Shown: positions 52,982 through 62,691, numbered from the stretch's first letter. The stretch is DNA of 64,000 nt from Sphaerulina vaccinii (GCA_022570795.1 JAKUDP010000006.1:1550001-1614000), one strand, 5' to 3'. Notes: generated by a model not told the origin, from the sequence alone. Numbers and translations: made by a program.

Positions 52982-54148
52982 TCAACACAACCCCAACATA
53001 ACCCTCCCCTCATCTCGCTGACATTCCCCATCATCACCATCATCTTCCTCCACCTTAGCCGGAATTGGAACATTCGCAAGCGGAGTCAAGCGAAAAGCAT
53101 GCCGTCTCTCTCCAGCAGAATAGTCCAGCGTTTGCGAATGTTGAGTAATCCGCTGATCCCAAACGACAACTGTACCAGGTTCATAACGAATACGACAGCT
53201 GAAGTCGTGACCACGATAAATGTGGTCGAAGAGGAATTTGAGCATGTAGTCTGCGCTCGGAACAGATGCATTAGTAAGTAAAGTAAGAGATGAGGAGTAT
53301 GAGGGAAGCTTACCGGATTCTTCGTCATCCCATCCAACTATACTTTGCGTATAAGAAGAATTCACGAACAGCGCTTTCTGCTTCGTGACTGGATGGATTG
53401 TGACTACAGGATGAATAGACTTGGTGATCGGCCGTCTTAAGACCGCTAGATTACCATTGTCCCTAATCTCTCGCATGATCGGGTTAGCTGTTGTATGTAT
53501 AGCCTTCAGACCCTCGAGTCTTTTACGAAAACTTGGCGATAACCTCTCGAAAGCTCGTGCCATATTCGAGATGATGGTGTCGCCTCCTGCGCCTGGTGGA
53601 CTCTCGAGCATACAGAAGAAAGTCAAGCCCGGAGGTTGCGTTTCTGGGGATTGATCGACGTGGAATTGAATCGGAGACTTTCTTGCCCAGCTTTTGCGGA
53701 TTCGAAGGTCGTCTTTGGAGTCGTAGACTATTACGAACTCTTCGGGACCGTTTTGCGGATGGGGCATCCAGCCATGTTTGTGCAGAGGACCGAAATGGGA
53801 TGCGATCTTCTTTTGTGCTTCGAAGCCTATGTTGATGTATTCCTGATTGCGAAAGACTACGCAGCCACGCTGTGCGGTCAAGAGAGCAAGTTCGTCTAGG
53901 CCTTCGGTTGTAAGTTGCGAAAGCTGTACGCCTTGTAATTCGGTGCCACAGTGTGGGCTCAAGTCAAAGGTTTTGCTTGCGTTTTTCAACAGATTCGAGA
54001 AGGACGGGTCTGCGCGGTGGCCTGGGTCTTGATGCTCGAAACTGCCCACAGGCTCAACCTTTTCGAGAGGGTCGTAGAAGGGCAGGTAATCCGGATACAG
54101 GGCTTGATTCGGCGCCTCGAGAGCAGGTTCTTCGAATGTGGTAGGCAT
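52982..54148 (-). CDS. TauD/TfdA-type Fe(II)/2-oxoglutarate dioxygenase (sulfonate or related)
   Basis: Family includes taurine/sulfonate dioxygenase Jlp1, which releases sulfite from sulfonates. Exons (minus): 54148..53314 and 53250..52982, giving 367 residues. Facial triad: FHVDQS (His163, Asp165) and the distal His in DQRITQHSQTLDY. The Arg in GERRHAFRLTP fits 2-oxoglutarate binding. HFGPLHKHGWMPHP and ESPPGAGGDTIISNMARAF are typical of the fungal clade. The 63-bp intron (GTAAGC...CGCAG) has no stop and is a multiple of three. Its retention would insert 21 residues, so the splice call rests on the good borders and on continuity of the family pattern. Divergent from a transporter gene, 352 bp between starts. 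Confidence 0.9.
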   Translation of the reverse strand: MPTTFEEPALEAPNQALYPDYLPFYDPLEKVEPVGSFEHQDPGHRADPSFSNLLKNASKTFDLSPHCGTELQGVQLSQLTTEGLDELALLTAQRGCVVFRNQEYINIGFEAQKKIASHFGPLHKHGWMPHPQNGPEEFVIVYDSKDDLRIRKSWARKSPIQFHVDQSPETQPPGLTFFCMLESPPGAGGDTIISNMARAFERLSPSFRKRLEGLKAIHTTANPIMREIRDNGNLAVLRRPITKSIHPVVTIHPVTKQKALFVNSSYTQSIVGWDDEESGKLPSYSSSLTLLTNASVPSADYMLKFLFDHIYRGHDFSCRIRYEPGTVVVWDQRITQHSQTLDYSAGERRHAFRLTPLANVPIPAKVEEDDGDDGECQRDEGRVMLGLC

Positions 54149-54500
54149 ATTTGTGCTGCTGAAAGTACTTGATGGTATCTGGCTTGGACACAGTAGTAGA
54201 GAGCGGAGGTCGTGGATGCTTACGAGCACAAGTCTTCTCCGTCAGTATGCAACAGATGGGATGAATTCGCCGATGAGAGGATATAACTCGCCATGCAGAT
54301 GAACAGCTGCCTCGACTATCATAGCGGCAGAAGCTGGCCACGATAGGCCAGGCAATCCTGTGTGCAGTCCTGCGTTCGTCTGCACGGTGCACGCATCCTT
54401 GTGGATCCTCTACGCATGGAGTCTCCACACTGATAAGCAAGCTCTATATGTACGCAGTCTGGTCTCTATACGAGTATTGAGTCGTGTCAGTCAGTACGCC
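54149..54500. promoter_or_regulatory. divergent promoter of TauD-type and transporter genes
   Basis: 352 bp between the two start codons, compatible with joint control. GC-rich boxes specific to a sulfur regulator could not be identified by eye. Confidence 0.45.
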
Positions 54501-56085
54501 ATGACCAAAGACGAGATCTTTGTGTCCAGCACATCAGCAGGAGGCTTTGTCGGTGGCGATGACTTAGCAAAAGCTGCAGTGAAAGCTGCCAATGCAGGAA
54601 GAACAGAAGATGTCGACATCGCCGCCCAGATCATCGCGCAGCATGGCCACGAATTCGATGGCGAGGCTTGGCCTGCGGCAGAGGAGAAGAGGTTGATGCG
54701 TCGGATCGACTGGCGTTTGATTCCAATCGTACGTTTGTACGCAAGCTCTGACAGGATTGTGGCTAATGATGTTGTAGCTCTTCGTCTGTGCGACAATGTC
54801 TGGCCTGGACAAGACTGCCATCTCGGGCGCTGCCCTCTATGGCCTCAAGCCGGATCTCAATCTCACTGGCCAGCAGTACTCTTGGTGTGGATCTGCGCCT
54901 TTCTTCGGTGGTCTGCTGTTCATGGGCCCTTCAGCTTATTGCTTGCGACGGTTCCCGGCTGTGACATTCTTCTCGATCAACGTGCTTTTCTGGGGCATTA
55001 CGGAATGCTGCATGGCTGCCTGTACCAGCTTTGACGGTCTATTCATCTGTCGATTTCTGCTGGGTGGCTTCGAGGCGCTGCTGATTCCGGCAGTAACACT
55101 TGTTGTTGCAATGTGGTATCGTCCGGAAGAGCAGCCACAGCGCAATAGCATTATCCTGAATGTCATCGCACCTATCCTGAATGGATTCATCGCTTGGCTC
55201 GTTGGCTACTACAATGGACCCTTTGCACCTTGGAAGATCATCTTCCTCACAATAGGCATCTTCACGATCCTATGGGCGGCGGTTGTGTATTCCTTCCTGC
55301 CCAATAATCCACTCGAAGCAAAGTGGCTATCCGGCAGAGAGCAGTACATCGTCATCCAGAGGAAGGCTGCCGATAACACCGGCATCGAGTCCAAAACGTT
55401 CAAGAAGCAGCAGCTGCAGGAGGCGTTCCTGGATGCCAAAGCTTGGCTGATATGGTTTGCCATCATCGCCCTGCAAGTGCCAAACGGTGGTCTCACCACC
55501 TTCAACACTCTCATCATTGAAGGTCTCGGATTCGATAGCTTACAATCCTCTTGGTTGGCAATGCCACCCGGAGCCATGAGTACGCTCTCTGGCATAGGCC
55601 TGTCATATGCTGCTTCTCGTACGCGTCGTTACCGGACGCCTTTGATCGCCGCATCAATTATGCTACCACTGCTAGGGGCGGTGCTCTGCTATGCACTACC
55701 GAGAGGGAATCTTGCCGGACAGCTTGTTGGATTGTACATCCTGTACACGTACTGGGCTCCGTACGTGACGCTGGTCAGCGTCTATCAAGCCAACGTCGCG
55801 GGCCACACGAAGAAAACGACCCTGTTTGCCTGGTACTATGTTTCTTGGGCAATCGGTAACATAATCGGTCCTCAAACTTTCCGAGCAGACCAAGCACCGG
55901 CTTACACAGGAGGGACAGTTGCAATGATTGTATGCTATGTTGTTGCTATAGCGTTGATCTTGGCGTATGGAGCTATGTGTCATGTCAGCAATAAGGGGCG
56001 AGCGTCCGAGACTGAAAAGGGTGGCGAGCAGGATTGGCTAGACTTGACTGACTGCGAGAACCGCAGCTTCTTGTACACGACCTGA
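54501..56085 (+). CDS. MFS anion:cation symporter (Dal5/Soa1-like)
   Basis: Uptake transporter of the allantoate/sulfonate/vitamin permease family. Exons are 54501..54728 and 54778..56085 (intron 49 bp, GTACGT...TTGTAG), giving 511 residues. The N-terminal 75 residues are soluble, with the family motif EEKRLMRRIDWRLIPI just before TM1. TM1 is split by the intron: LFVCATMSGLDKTAISGAAL. CRFLLGGFEALLIPAVTLVV and MWYRPEEQPQRNS form the DHA2-unlike signature loop of Dal5 relatives, and WAIGNIIGPQTF and APAYTGG lie late. The neighbour is a sulfonate-dioxygenase-type enzyme. A role in importing a sulfonate (yeast Soa1 does this) is the best guess. Confidence 0.92.
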
Positions 56086-56357
56086 TATAAGATGAGAAAG
56101 AGTCCAGTGCGGCGCGTCCAGAGCAGATTCTACGCGTCTCGTTGAGCTCCGCTACCCTGGAACGAAGAAGTTAGAGCCATCTCCCGCGTTCTTCATGGTC
56201 CAGGCGATCTAAGGTAGTCGTGATCTGTTGATGGTGAAGGAGTCGAAAATGGAGAACGCGCGAGAACCGGCAGGAACGTCCGTGCAGAGCCAAGAAACGG
56301 CGTTGACTCCGCTCCAAGTCGAATCTCCTTTGCCTGTTTTGCTTTGACCTTCTGCCA
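56086..56357. other. intergenic, 272 bp, convergent
   Basis: 3' flanks of two genes; carries the right copy of the 27-bp dispersed repeat (56287..56313). No gene. Confidence 0.5.
56287..56313 (+). repeat. 27-bp dispersed repeat, right copy
   Basis: Matches 52627..52653 at 25 of 27 positions, in the same orientation, on the other side of the TauD/transporter pair. Confidence 0.7.
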
Positions 56358-57053
56358 TCAACAACATCTTCCTTCTATTATTCGCTTATATGTCACCTTC
56401 GACATCGAGCGCCTGAGGAAGATGCCCGCTGCAGATGATGACTGATCATGGAAGGAGACATTCTTCATCTCTCCCAGCTCGACTTTGCCTTCCGAGCACC
56501 GATGGCATTCCCACATGCTGACGACCAGAACCTGCATGTCGTTCACGTCCGACCCTGATTGCAGATTCTCGATCATTTCCTTCGCACACTCCGGGTGGAC
56601 TAGCATGATGATGCGCAAGCAAGTATAGCATACGGCTGCCAGTGCGGTATTGTCCTGAACCAATGTGCCTAGCACTTTGGTCTGGCCGGCTTTCCTCGAA
56701 ACTTGCTGGATGGTGTGCTCGATCCAAGACTCGATAGCAGCGTAGGTCCAGCCCTGGTCCATGCTGTCTGTGACATTTGGTAGCTCTCGCAGCAAAGAAA
56801 AGGCCATCAATGGATTCTGGAGGACACCAGTCGCCATTGTCAGGACGATTGTCTTCTGCTCAGACTTGCGCAGCTGGGCATCTGGCAATGATAGTGAGGA
56901 TATGGCTTGACATTGTGAAAGCATATGCGAAAGACATTCAAGGACACGGCAGACTTTTATGCCTTCGGCAATCCAGCAGCCCGATTGTCTCCGTCTGATC
57001 TCATACAGACGTACCTCGACGGCAAGAGCACTACGATCAAGAGACTTCCGCAA
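56358..57053 (-). CDS. unrecognised protein fragment, possible regulator C-terminus
   Basis: Open for 231 codons, but the first ATG is at 56924 (MLSQCQAIS). Upstream the same frame continues, protein-like, through SLSDSNTTLSPAGDQS to an in-frame TAA at about 57147, beyond which DLAAEIELFTNSAEQHG continues in that frame. The body is helical, with paired Cys/Leu segments (CRVLECLSHMLSQC; AVCYTCLRIIMLVHPECAKEM). It resembles in a general way the C-terminal domain of fungal zinc-cluster regulators, but no Zn2Cys6 motif is present nearby. Either a 5' part with an unrecognised intron exists or the gene is broken. No function assigned. Confidence 0.4.
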   Translation of the reverse strand: MRKSLDRSALAVEVRLYEIRRRQSGCWIAEGIKVCRVLECLSHMLSQCQAISSLSLPDAQLRKSEQKTIVLTMATGVLQNPLMAFSLLRELPNVTDSMDQGWTYAAIESWIEHTIQQVSRKAGQTKVLGTLVQDNTALAAVCYTCLRIIMLVHPECAKEMIENLQSGSDVNDMQVLVVSMWECHRCSEGKVELGEMKNVSFHDQSSSAAGIFLRRSMSKVTYKRIIEGRCC

Positions 57054-57987
57054 ACGGCGTCCGGTCCGTCCGTGACCTAGACATGGTTGACTCGCGGATT
57101 GATCTCCGGCCGGAGACAGGGTGGTGTTTGAGTCTGACAGGGATTACAACGTCATGTCATCAGCTGCAAGAACACCATGTTGTTCTGCACTGTTGGTAAA
57201 CAGCTCAATCTCTGCTGCAAGGTCCACGCATCGCGAGTTTGACAAGAACACTGGCGCAGAAGATCGTCCCAACTGGAGATACTCATGTCAGTCCGGAAGC
57301 CACAGAGCATACATCCTACCGACGGCAACAACACCCCCGAATTGCGTCCAGCCGACTCGCAGTCAGAATGTGCGTCCTATCTCCTGATGAATCGCTTGGT
57401 TCAAGGAACAAGCACTTGATGATAGATTGAGATCGTGTTCATTCTTGTGGTGTTCATGGCGAAGCTGTAGTTGGAGCTTGACACAGAAGCCAATTCTTCC
57501 GCTATATATGTCAAGGCTGGCACTGCTGATACATCACGTAGGTATCACTCTCCTACTGCAGAATCTACGGTAGGCCGTCTTCTGCATTGGCTTGTCATAC
57601 CAGCACACTGTTACTACGCTGATGTCAAAGGCAATCCAACTCATGCAATATTGTGGATCCCACGTGCTCACTGGCCGATCAATGTGCATGCCTCGGCACT
57701 TGCTATATTAAACTTCGATAATCCAAGAAATAAAGGCAGTTTTTCGCGTCGCCATACGAGCGAATGAAGAGCAGCAACCATAGAAGAGTGGTCGATTCCG
57801 TGCGGCGACATGATTCTGCAGCATCTGCTAGCAGGAGCGCGACCCAAGAAGCATCTCAGCAGCGCCGAGAGCTGCTGAAACACTGACGCTAGTGAAGGCT
57901 TTATATCAACTGCTTCCTGCCACCATCGGTCTACTCATCCATACCCATCTACGTTCTCGACACAACATCAGAAAGAAACACGAAAGG
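57054..57987. other. intergenic, 934 bp
   Basis: Contains protein-like pieces on minus upstream of the fragment at 56358 (see there) and the promoter of the wall-protein gene, with a TATA-like TTTATATC at 57900..57907, about 85 bp before its ATG. No other gene supported. Confidence 0.4.
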
Positions 57988-58515
57988 ATGAAGTTCTTCA
58001 CTGGCCTGCTGGCGCTTCCGGCAATCCTTTCCACAGTCGCCGCAACGCAAGTCGACACAGTCTACGACGATGTCAGCCCGATCAATCAACGTGTGATCGA
58101 GTTGACGACCGCTACTCAGGACTACCAAGGAGGTCTCATTGGACAACTCCCATTCCTGATCGACTTCGGTCCAGTCTACTTCGCCACACGAAAAGGCTTC
58201 TACGATTCTCTGTTACTGCCAAACCCTCTGACGGCGTCAGATGCTCAGCGTTTGATCGACCACGTCAACGAAACACTTGCCATTACCAACCCAAGAGCTG
58301 TCAATGTGGTCAAGAGCAAAAAGCCGAAATTTGACGCTGCTGGAACCTCGCCATTAGTCAAGGATGGGCTGGAACTTCTCCTTTTCGCACACTTGAGCTT
58401 CAGCGACGAAGTTGCGACGAGGATTGCAGATGCGAATCAGAAGGCAGAGGGGCAGAGTGTGATTGATGTGATCACGAGGGCTTTGCAAGATGGCATTGCT
58501 TTCTTCTCTTCTTGA
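57988..58515 (+). CDS. HsbA / cell-wall galactomannoprotein family secreted protein
   Basis: Secreted or wall-associated protein; the Aspergillus HsbA member binds hydrophobic surfaces and recruits cutinase. 175 residues, intronless. The signal peptide is MKFFTGLLALPAILSTVAA. The mature part is all-helical and cysteine-free, with the family periodicity: INQRVIELTTATQDYQG, LTASDAQRLIDHVNETLAI, SPLVKDGLELLLFAHLSF, VIDVITRALQDGIAFFSS. One N-glycosylation site (NET). The start MKFFTG is chosen over an ATG-less upstream extension because it opens the signal peptide. The next gene follows on the same strand after 339 bp. Confidence 0.9.
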   Translation: MKFFTGLLALPAILSTVAATQVDTVYDDVSPINQRVIELTTATQDYQGGLIGQLPFLIDFGPVYFATRKGFYDSLLLPNPLTASDAQRLIDHVNETLAITNPRAVNVVKSKKPKFDAAGTSPLVKDGLELLLFAHLSFSDEVATRIADANQKAEGQSVIDVITRALQDGIAFFSS

Positions 58516-58854
58516 GAACAGCATGGGACAGAAGCGCAAGCAGCATGAGTCGATCGACAGCTCGTGCTGTGAACGCGGCTGAAACATATGTCTCTGTACG
58601 TATCTTAAATCTCTAGATGGAAAACATCCCTTCTACTTGCACAACAGCTCGAAGGGCGGCATGTCGCGCTTAGCACATTCCTGATTTGGCATTTCCGTCT
58701 ACCCATCTTGCCCATCATCTAGACCTCAACCCCACCTATGACATAGGTATTCCCGAGCTATATTCCCAGAACATAAACTACACTGCAGTACTATTTATCT
58801 TCACAAGCGTACCCATCAAGGTCCTCAACTATCAACAAGCACAGAGCTCTCACC
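58516..58854. other. intergenic, 339 bp
   Basis: Terminator side of the HsbA-type gene and promoter of the alcohol dehydrogenase, with TATA-like sequences near 58757 and 58792. No gene. Confidence 0.45.
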
Positions 58855-60009
58855 ATGTCTGCGAACAAATCAATCCAATACACGATCCCCTCCCGCGGCA
58901 TCGTAGCCTACGACCAACACACCTGGAAACTCGAAAACCTCCTAACCCGCGAACCCCTCCAAGATGAATTCCTCATCGAAATGATCGCCACAGGCGTCTG
59001 CCACACTGATATTTCCGGCTACGGCGGCATATACCCTCGAGTCCTAGGCCACGAAGGCGCCGGCCGTATCCTCAAACTCGGCTCCGAAGCCCAAAAAGAA
59101 AAATTCCAAGTTGGAGATCTTGTAATTCTATCAGCAGCAGCTTGTTTAGAATGTTTATATTGTACAACAGGTCATCCGGCCTATTGTGTCCAACATGCTG
59201 CTTTAACTCTAGCGGCTAATGAACCGATCTTTACTCTAGCGGATGGATCAGAGAAAGGGAAAGTTATTGGTGGAGGGTATTTTGGACAGTCATCTTTTGC
59301 CAGTCCTACCCCTGTGAAAGTTTCTGCTGCGGCGAATGTTACGAAATTGATTCGCGATGCTGAGGAGTTGAAATTGTATGCTCCGTTGGGTTGTGGGATA
59401 ATGACTGGAGCTGGAGCGATTACACATGTGGGGAAGTGTGGACCGGATGATGTTGTTGTCGTTGTTGGGTTGGGAGGTGTTGGGTTGGCTGGGATTTGTG
59501 CTGCTGTGAATAATAAGGTTGGGACGATTATTGCTGTGGATATCAATCCTGGGAGAGTGGAATTGGCTGCTGAGTTGGGTGCTACGAAGGGGTTGTTGAG
59601 TACTAAAGAGGCTCTTGGCGAGAAGAGTTTGTCTCAGGCGATGAAGGAGATGTCGCCTCAAGGGTTGGGGGCTACTGCTATTCTGGATACGACGCCTAGT
59701 GTGGCTATCCTGAATGAGTGTCTGAGTGCTATCAGGAAGAACGGAACGGTGCTGCAAGTTGGTGTCAAGCCTGTCGATGCGAAGCTCGAAGTGGATTGCC
59801 TGCAACATATGGTCAATGGGCGAAGATTGGTGGGTGTCATTGAGGGCGATAGAGATCCAGCAGAGGCGTTGCCAGAGCTGGTGCAATGGAGCAAAGATGG
59901 CATCTTGCCGGTGGGCAAGATGTTCAAGGAATTCCCACTAGAACAATTCGAAGAGGCGAAGAAGAAGATGGAAGAGGGCAGCGTGATCAAGGGAGTGCTA
60001 ATTTGGTAG
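58855..60009 (+). CDS. zinc-dependent alcohol dehydrogenase (MDR, aryl-alcohol type)
   Basis: Oxidises an alcohol to an aldehyde with NAD(P)+. 384 residues, intronless. Catalytic zinc ligands are GVCHTD (Cys), LGHEGAGRI (His and Glu) and PLGCGIMTGAG (Cys). The four structural-zinc cysteines are in CLECLYCTTGHPAYC. The Rossmann motif GLGGVGLAG is followed by IIAVDINPGRVELAAELGAT; the Asp after beta-2 favours NAD+. The layout is that of aryl- or benzyl-alcohol dehydrogenases. The stop is 81 bp from the stop of the UstYa-family gene on the other strand. No substrate is evident. Confidence 0.94.
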   Translation: MSANKSIQYTIPSRGIVAYDQHTWKLENLLTREPLQDEFLIEMIATGVCHTDISGYGGIYPRVLGHEGAGRILKLGSEAQKEKFQVGDLVILSAAACLECLYCTTGHPAYCVQHAALTLAANEPIFTLADGSEKGKVIGGGYFGQSSFASPTPVKVSAAANVTKLIRDAEELKLYAPLGCGIMTGAGAITHVGKCGPDDVVVVVGLGGVGLAGICAAVNNKVGTIIAVDINPGRVELAAELGATKGLLSTKEALGEKSLSQAMKEMSPQGLGATAILDTTPSVAILNECLSAIRKNGTVLQVGVKPVDAKLEVDCLQHMVNGRRLVGVIEGDRDPAEALPELVQWSKDGILPVGKMFKEFPLEQFEEAKKKMEEGSVIKGVLIW

Positions 60010-60090
60010 CATATTGGTTGACTTGTACATATGTAGGATCTTATGGCATTCCGAGCACATGTCATGCTCTATTCCGTATGAACTTGCTCT

Positions 60091-60861
60091 CTACCACACA
60101 CTCGGCGTACCATCATCCTGTTCCGAGTCGCTATGCAACTTCCTCATCTGGAATAACTTCTCAGAATCTCGACATTGCCTCACGTCTAATTGACCCTCAA
60201 AGAAAGCTGGCGATGTGCCACTCAACGATACTGTCCCATTGAGAAAGTGGGCTCTTTCTATTGTGTCATCCGCATGGCAGAGAATGAGTTCTCTCAAGTA
60301 TTGGAAGCAGTGTGGCCAATGTGGATCGGACTTGTAGTCCAGACCAATGTCGTGTCCATTCTTGCTGAGTGCATCATTGCGTGCAGTTTGCAAGGCTCTT
60401 CTGATGCCGCCTAAGCAATGCAATGCGTGCAGCATGCCGATGACACCATATTCGTCCACAGCGGTCTTTCCCGAAGAGTCGTAGGGTGGGAGATTGATCA
60501 CGCCGTTGTCAGGAACGAGTTCGTGGTTCCAGAGCGTGTCAAATTGAGGATCGAGGGACATGTATCGCGTGTCGCCGCCATAGCTCCTAGGTATCGTGTA
60601 GTTGTGCGCTACTGCTGACGTTATTCTTTTCGTGGCTTTGGTCATGCGTTGGATTGAGAGAAGCTGGATCAATGTGATGATAATGAGCGCGCCAGTTAGG
60701 ATCTGGTTGGCGTGTGTCTTGCAATATGTCAGTGTCCTGCGGACTAGGTCCCGCTCCTCTTCGATGTATTCGTTCTTCCATGCTGTCGCCGAGCCGCTGA
60801 TTGGGCTGACTGGTGATTGCTCGACATCCTGAGCCTGCTCCACTGGTTGGTAAGAGCCCAT
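60091..60861 (-). CDS. UstYa-family (DUF3328) protein
   Basis: Members of this family are membrane-bound oxidases acting in fungal ribosomal-peptide pathways (ustiloxin, cyclochlorotine) and related biosynthesis. 256 residues, intronless. A cytosolic N-terminus of about 55 residues precedes one membrane anchor (ILTGALIIITLIQLLSI), then a lumenal domain. Both signature HxxHC motifs are present: GMLHALHCLGGIRR and DPHWPHCFQYLRELILCHAD. TLWNHELVPDNGVINLPP lies before them. There are two N-glycosylation sites (NYT, NGT). No precursor peptide with Kex2-flanked repeats, no P450 and no methyltransferase was found nearby, so it is an orphan unless partners lie to the right of the window. Confidence 0.92.
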   Translation of the reverse strand: MGSYQPVEQAQDVEQSPVSPISGSATAWKNEYIEEERDLVRRTLTYCKTHANQILTGALIIITLIQLLSIQRMTKATKRITSAVAHNYTIPRSYGGDTRYMSLDPQFDTLWNHELVPDNGVINLPPYDSSGKTAVDEYGVIGMLHALHCLGGIRRALQTARNDALSKNGHDIGLDYKSDPHWPHCFQYLRELILCHADDTIERAHFLNGTVSLSGTSPAFFEGQLDVRQCRDSEKLFQMRKLHSDSEQDDGTPSVW

Positions 60862-61126
60862 CGTATCAATACCTGTGGTCGTCCATGCGATGTGCCGAGG
60901 AATGCAGATGGCGGGTACACTTCGAGTAGGTAAGTTGCAAGGTTTGTCGAACGCAAGGAAGGCAAAGACGAGCGTCGACCTCTCGAAGCTGGTCCAGTGT
61001 GCATTGAGGCTGACTATTGACTACCTGATTCGGCGGTAGTGTTAATGAAAGGGAGTCAAGACACGACAATGGGATTGTGTCCGAGACAATTTTCTTTGTT
61101 GAGTCCATGCTGTCGGAACAAGCTTA

Positions 61127-61543
61127 TCATTTCTGGTAAGATACACCCGCCACCAAAGGCGTGAAGATCTCGCATCCATCTTTTGGCTCCTCATCAGCCG
61201 ATCCAATGTACCACGAGCCGTCAGCACAAATGTAATTCGTCTTGTTATTGCCAAGACTGCAGTGCAGATAACACATGTAGTCGTCCTTGACCTCGATGGT
61301 GCACGGTAGGTTGCCAATGGCAATATCGGTGTCTGTCGATCGACCGCTGTGTGCAAAGGTGATTCGTTGAGGATTATCATAAGGCGAAGAAGGATCAACG
61401 CCGCCACGATGCTGATCATAGAAGTCCTGAATGTCAACTAAGTTACCAGCGTCGTTGATGTGCATTGGGGTCAGGTCGCCATTTCGATACTGCTCGACGA
61501 AGACTGCAGGATCGGTAGTCGCGAAACTGTAGTCGGCATGCAA
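61127..61543 (-). CDS. hypothetical cysteine-containing protein, start unresolved
   Basis: Open for 138 codons ending in TAA at 61127. It contains VEQYRNGDLTPMHIND, IGNLPCTIEVKDDYMCYLHC, NNKTNYICADGSWYIG and DGCEIFTPLVAG. Five cysteines and an N-glycosylation site suggest an extracellular fold. The frame is open upstream for about 25 more codons (CSYKPGNAYNGYYLHADYS) to a TGA; beyond that, in the same frame, MTSATPDRLLFGFFLIA looks like a signal-peptide start. A frame break or unseen intron therefore separates a possible signal sequence from the body. No family recognised. Confidence 0.5.
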   Translation of the reverse strand: MHADYSFATTDPAVFVEQYRNGDLTPMHINDAGNLVDIQDFYDQHRGGVDPSSPYDNPQRITFAHSGRSTDTDIAIGNLPCTIEVKDDYMCYLHCSLGNNKTNYICADGSWYIGSADEEPKDGCEIFTPLVAGVSYQK

Positions 61544-61613
61544 GTAGTACCCATTGTAGGCATTGCCTGGTTTGTATGAGCAACAACAAGAGCTGCAGGC
61601 TGAGATTCAAGCT

Positions 61614-61745
61614 ATGAGGAAGAAACCGAAGAGTAGGCGATCAGGAGTTGCGCTGGTCATGGGACTGGTCTCGACAATTGGCACAGTCGCTCTCGGCGCA
61701 ATGGGTATTCCTATAGACTGCGGAGGTCTGTTTGGTAGTAGTTGA
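61614..61745 (+). CDS. possible 43-codon membrane miniprotein
   Basis: ATG at 61614 opens MRKKPKSRRSG followed by a hydrophobic stretch VALVMGLVSTIGTVALGAMG and a short tail with one Cys. The frame is open upstream to 61563 (YEQQQELQAEIQA, coiled-coil-like), just after a TTGTAG acceptor-like site, so it could instead be a last exon. It overlaps the region upstream of the minus-strand gene, and only one of the two is likely real. Confidence 0.25.
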   Translation: MRKKPKSRRSGVALVMGLVSTIGTVALGAMGIPIDCGGLFGSS

Positions 61746-62691
61746 AGCTGAGTGTTGAGGCTTCAGCTGGCTTGCGCCTAGACCTGGTGAGGATATCAGC
61801 ATGGTGTTCTGTTTCCTGTTCCTTCAGCCTTCGGCGTTTCGTCAATATAGCTATGGACCTCTACTTCAAAAGGTTCAGTAAGCCAAGTGTGAGGTCAAAT
61901 GTCTTACAATGCTGTACAGCTTTGTTACTCTATCGTACTCCATTCTTCCTGCTACACCTCAACACGTTTCCAGAGCAAGGAGGGTGCTGCCATCGTACGG
62001 GCGAGAACGCCGCTAGTTCATGTCCGCCAAGAAGTGAAAGTTGGAGATTGGAGAAAGGAAGAGGACCTTATATATGGTGTAGAAGCAGAATCCCAGGACA
62101 TTTGGCTAGCGCCCGTCGTCCCGCCGATCTCGCGGTCAAGGTGTCCTTCTCGCGATTGTTTCTTCCTTCGCATCTCCATCGACATCACCCGACTTGTCGA
62201 ACTATCCAACCAGCATTCACTGTTACGGTCCTATGATAGCAGCTCGAGATGATGGATACCACACTCTCAGAAGACCCATGAAAAGAGCGGGGAGTGGGGA
62301 ATTCTCACACAATCGGCTTTGCGCTGAGGACGCCTAACAGCAGTTGTCACGCCTAGTACCATCAACGCGATGCAGCCATACTGTACATGGGCCGGCGACC
62401 TGTCTCGAAAGTCTTTCAGTCTGCAGCCGAAGCTGTACAAGATACTACGCTTCCAACATGGCCTGATTTGGTGCCTTCAGCCTCTTGGCATCCTTATCGA
62501 GTCGGCCTCCGACTGGACAAGAGCACGCCTCAATACGCCTCTCGCAGGGCTACATCGCATATGGCAACATTCGAATCGTGCGGCGCATGCGGGATTGCTC
62601 AGCTGAGGACCTTGTCTCCCGCTTATATATATGCTGATGCATGTCGCCCACAAGCATCGACTATTTCTCCATTACATTTATCCATTACAGC
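61746..62691. promoter_or_regulatory. upstream region of HET-domain gene, 946 bp
   Basis: Open frames up to 164 codons without motifs. A TATA-like CTTATATATATG at 62622..62633 is about 65 bp before the HET gene start. A second TATA-like CTTATATATGG near 62068 has no clear gene behind it. Confidence 0.4.

Noticed and set aside
53251..53313. Retained 63-bp sequence in the TauD-type gene as coding
   Set aside because: It has no stop and keeps frame, but GTAAGC and CGCAG borders and the smooth family pattern after removal favour an intron.
56963..57014. 52-bp GTACGT...GAAG stretch as an intron in the fragment at 56358
   Set aside because: Splicing it out breaks the open frame with a TAA directly after the junction.
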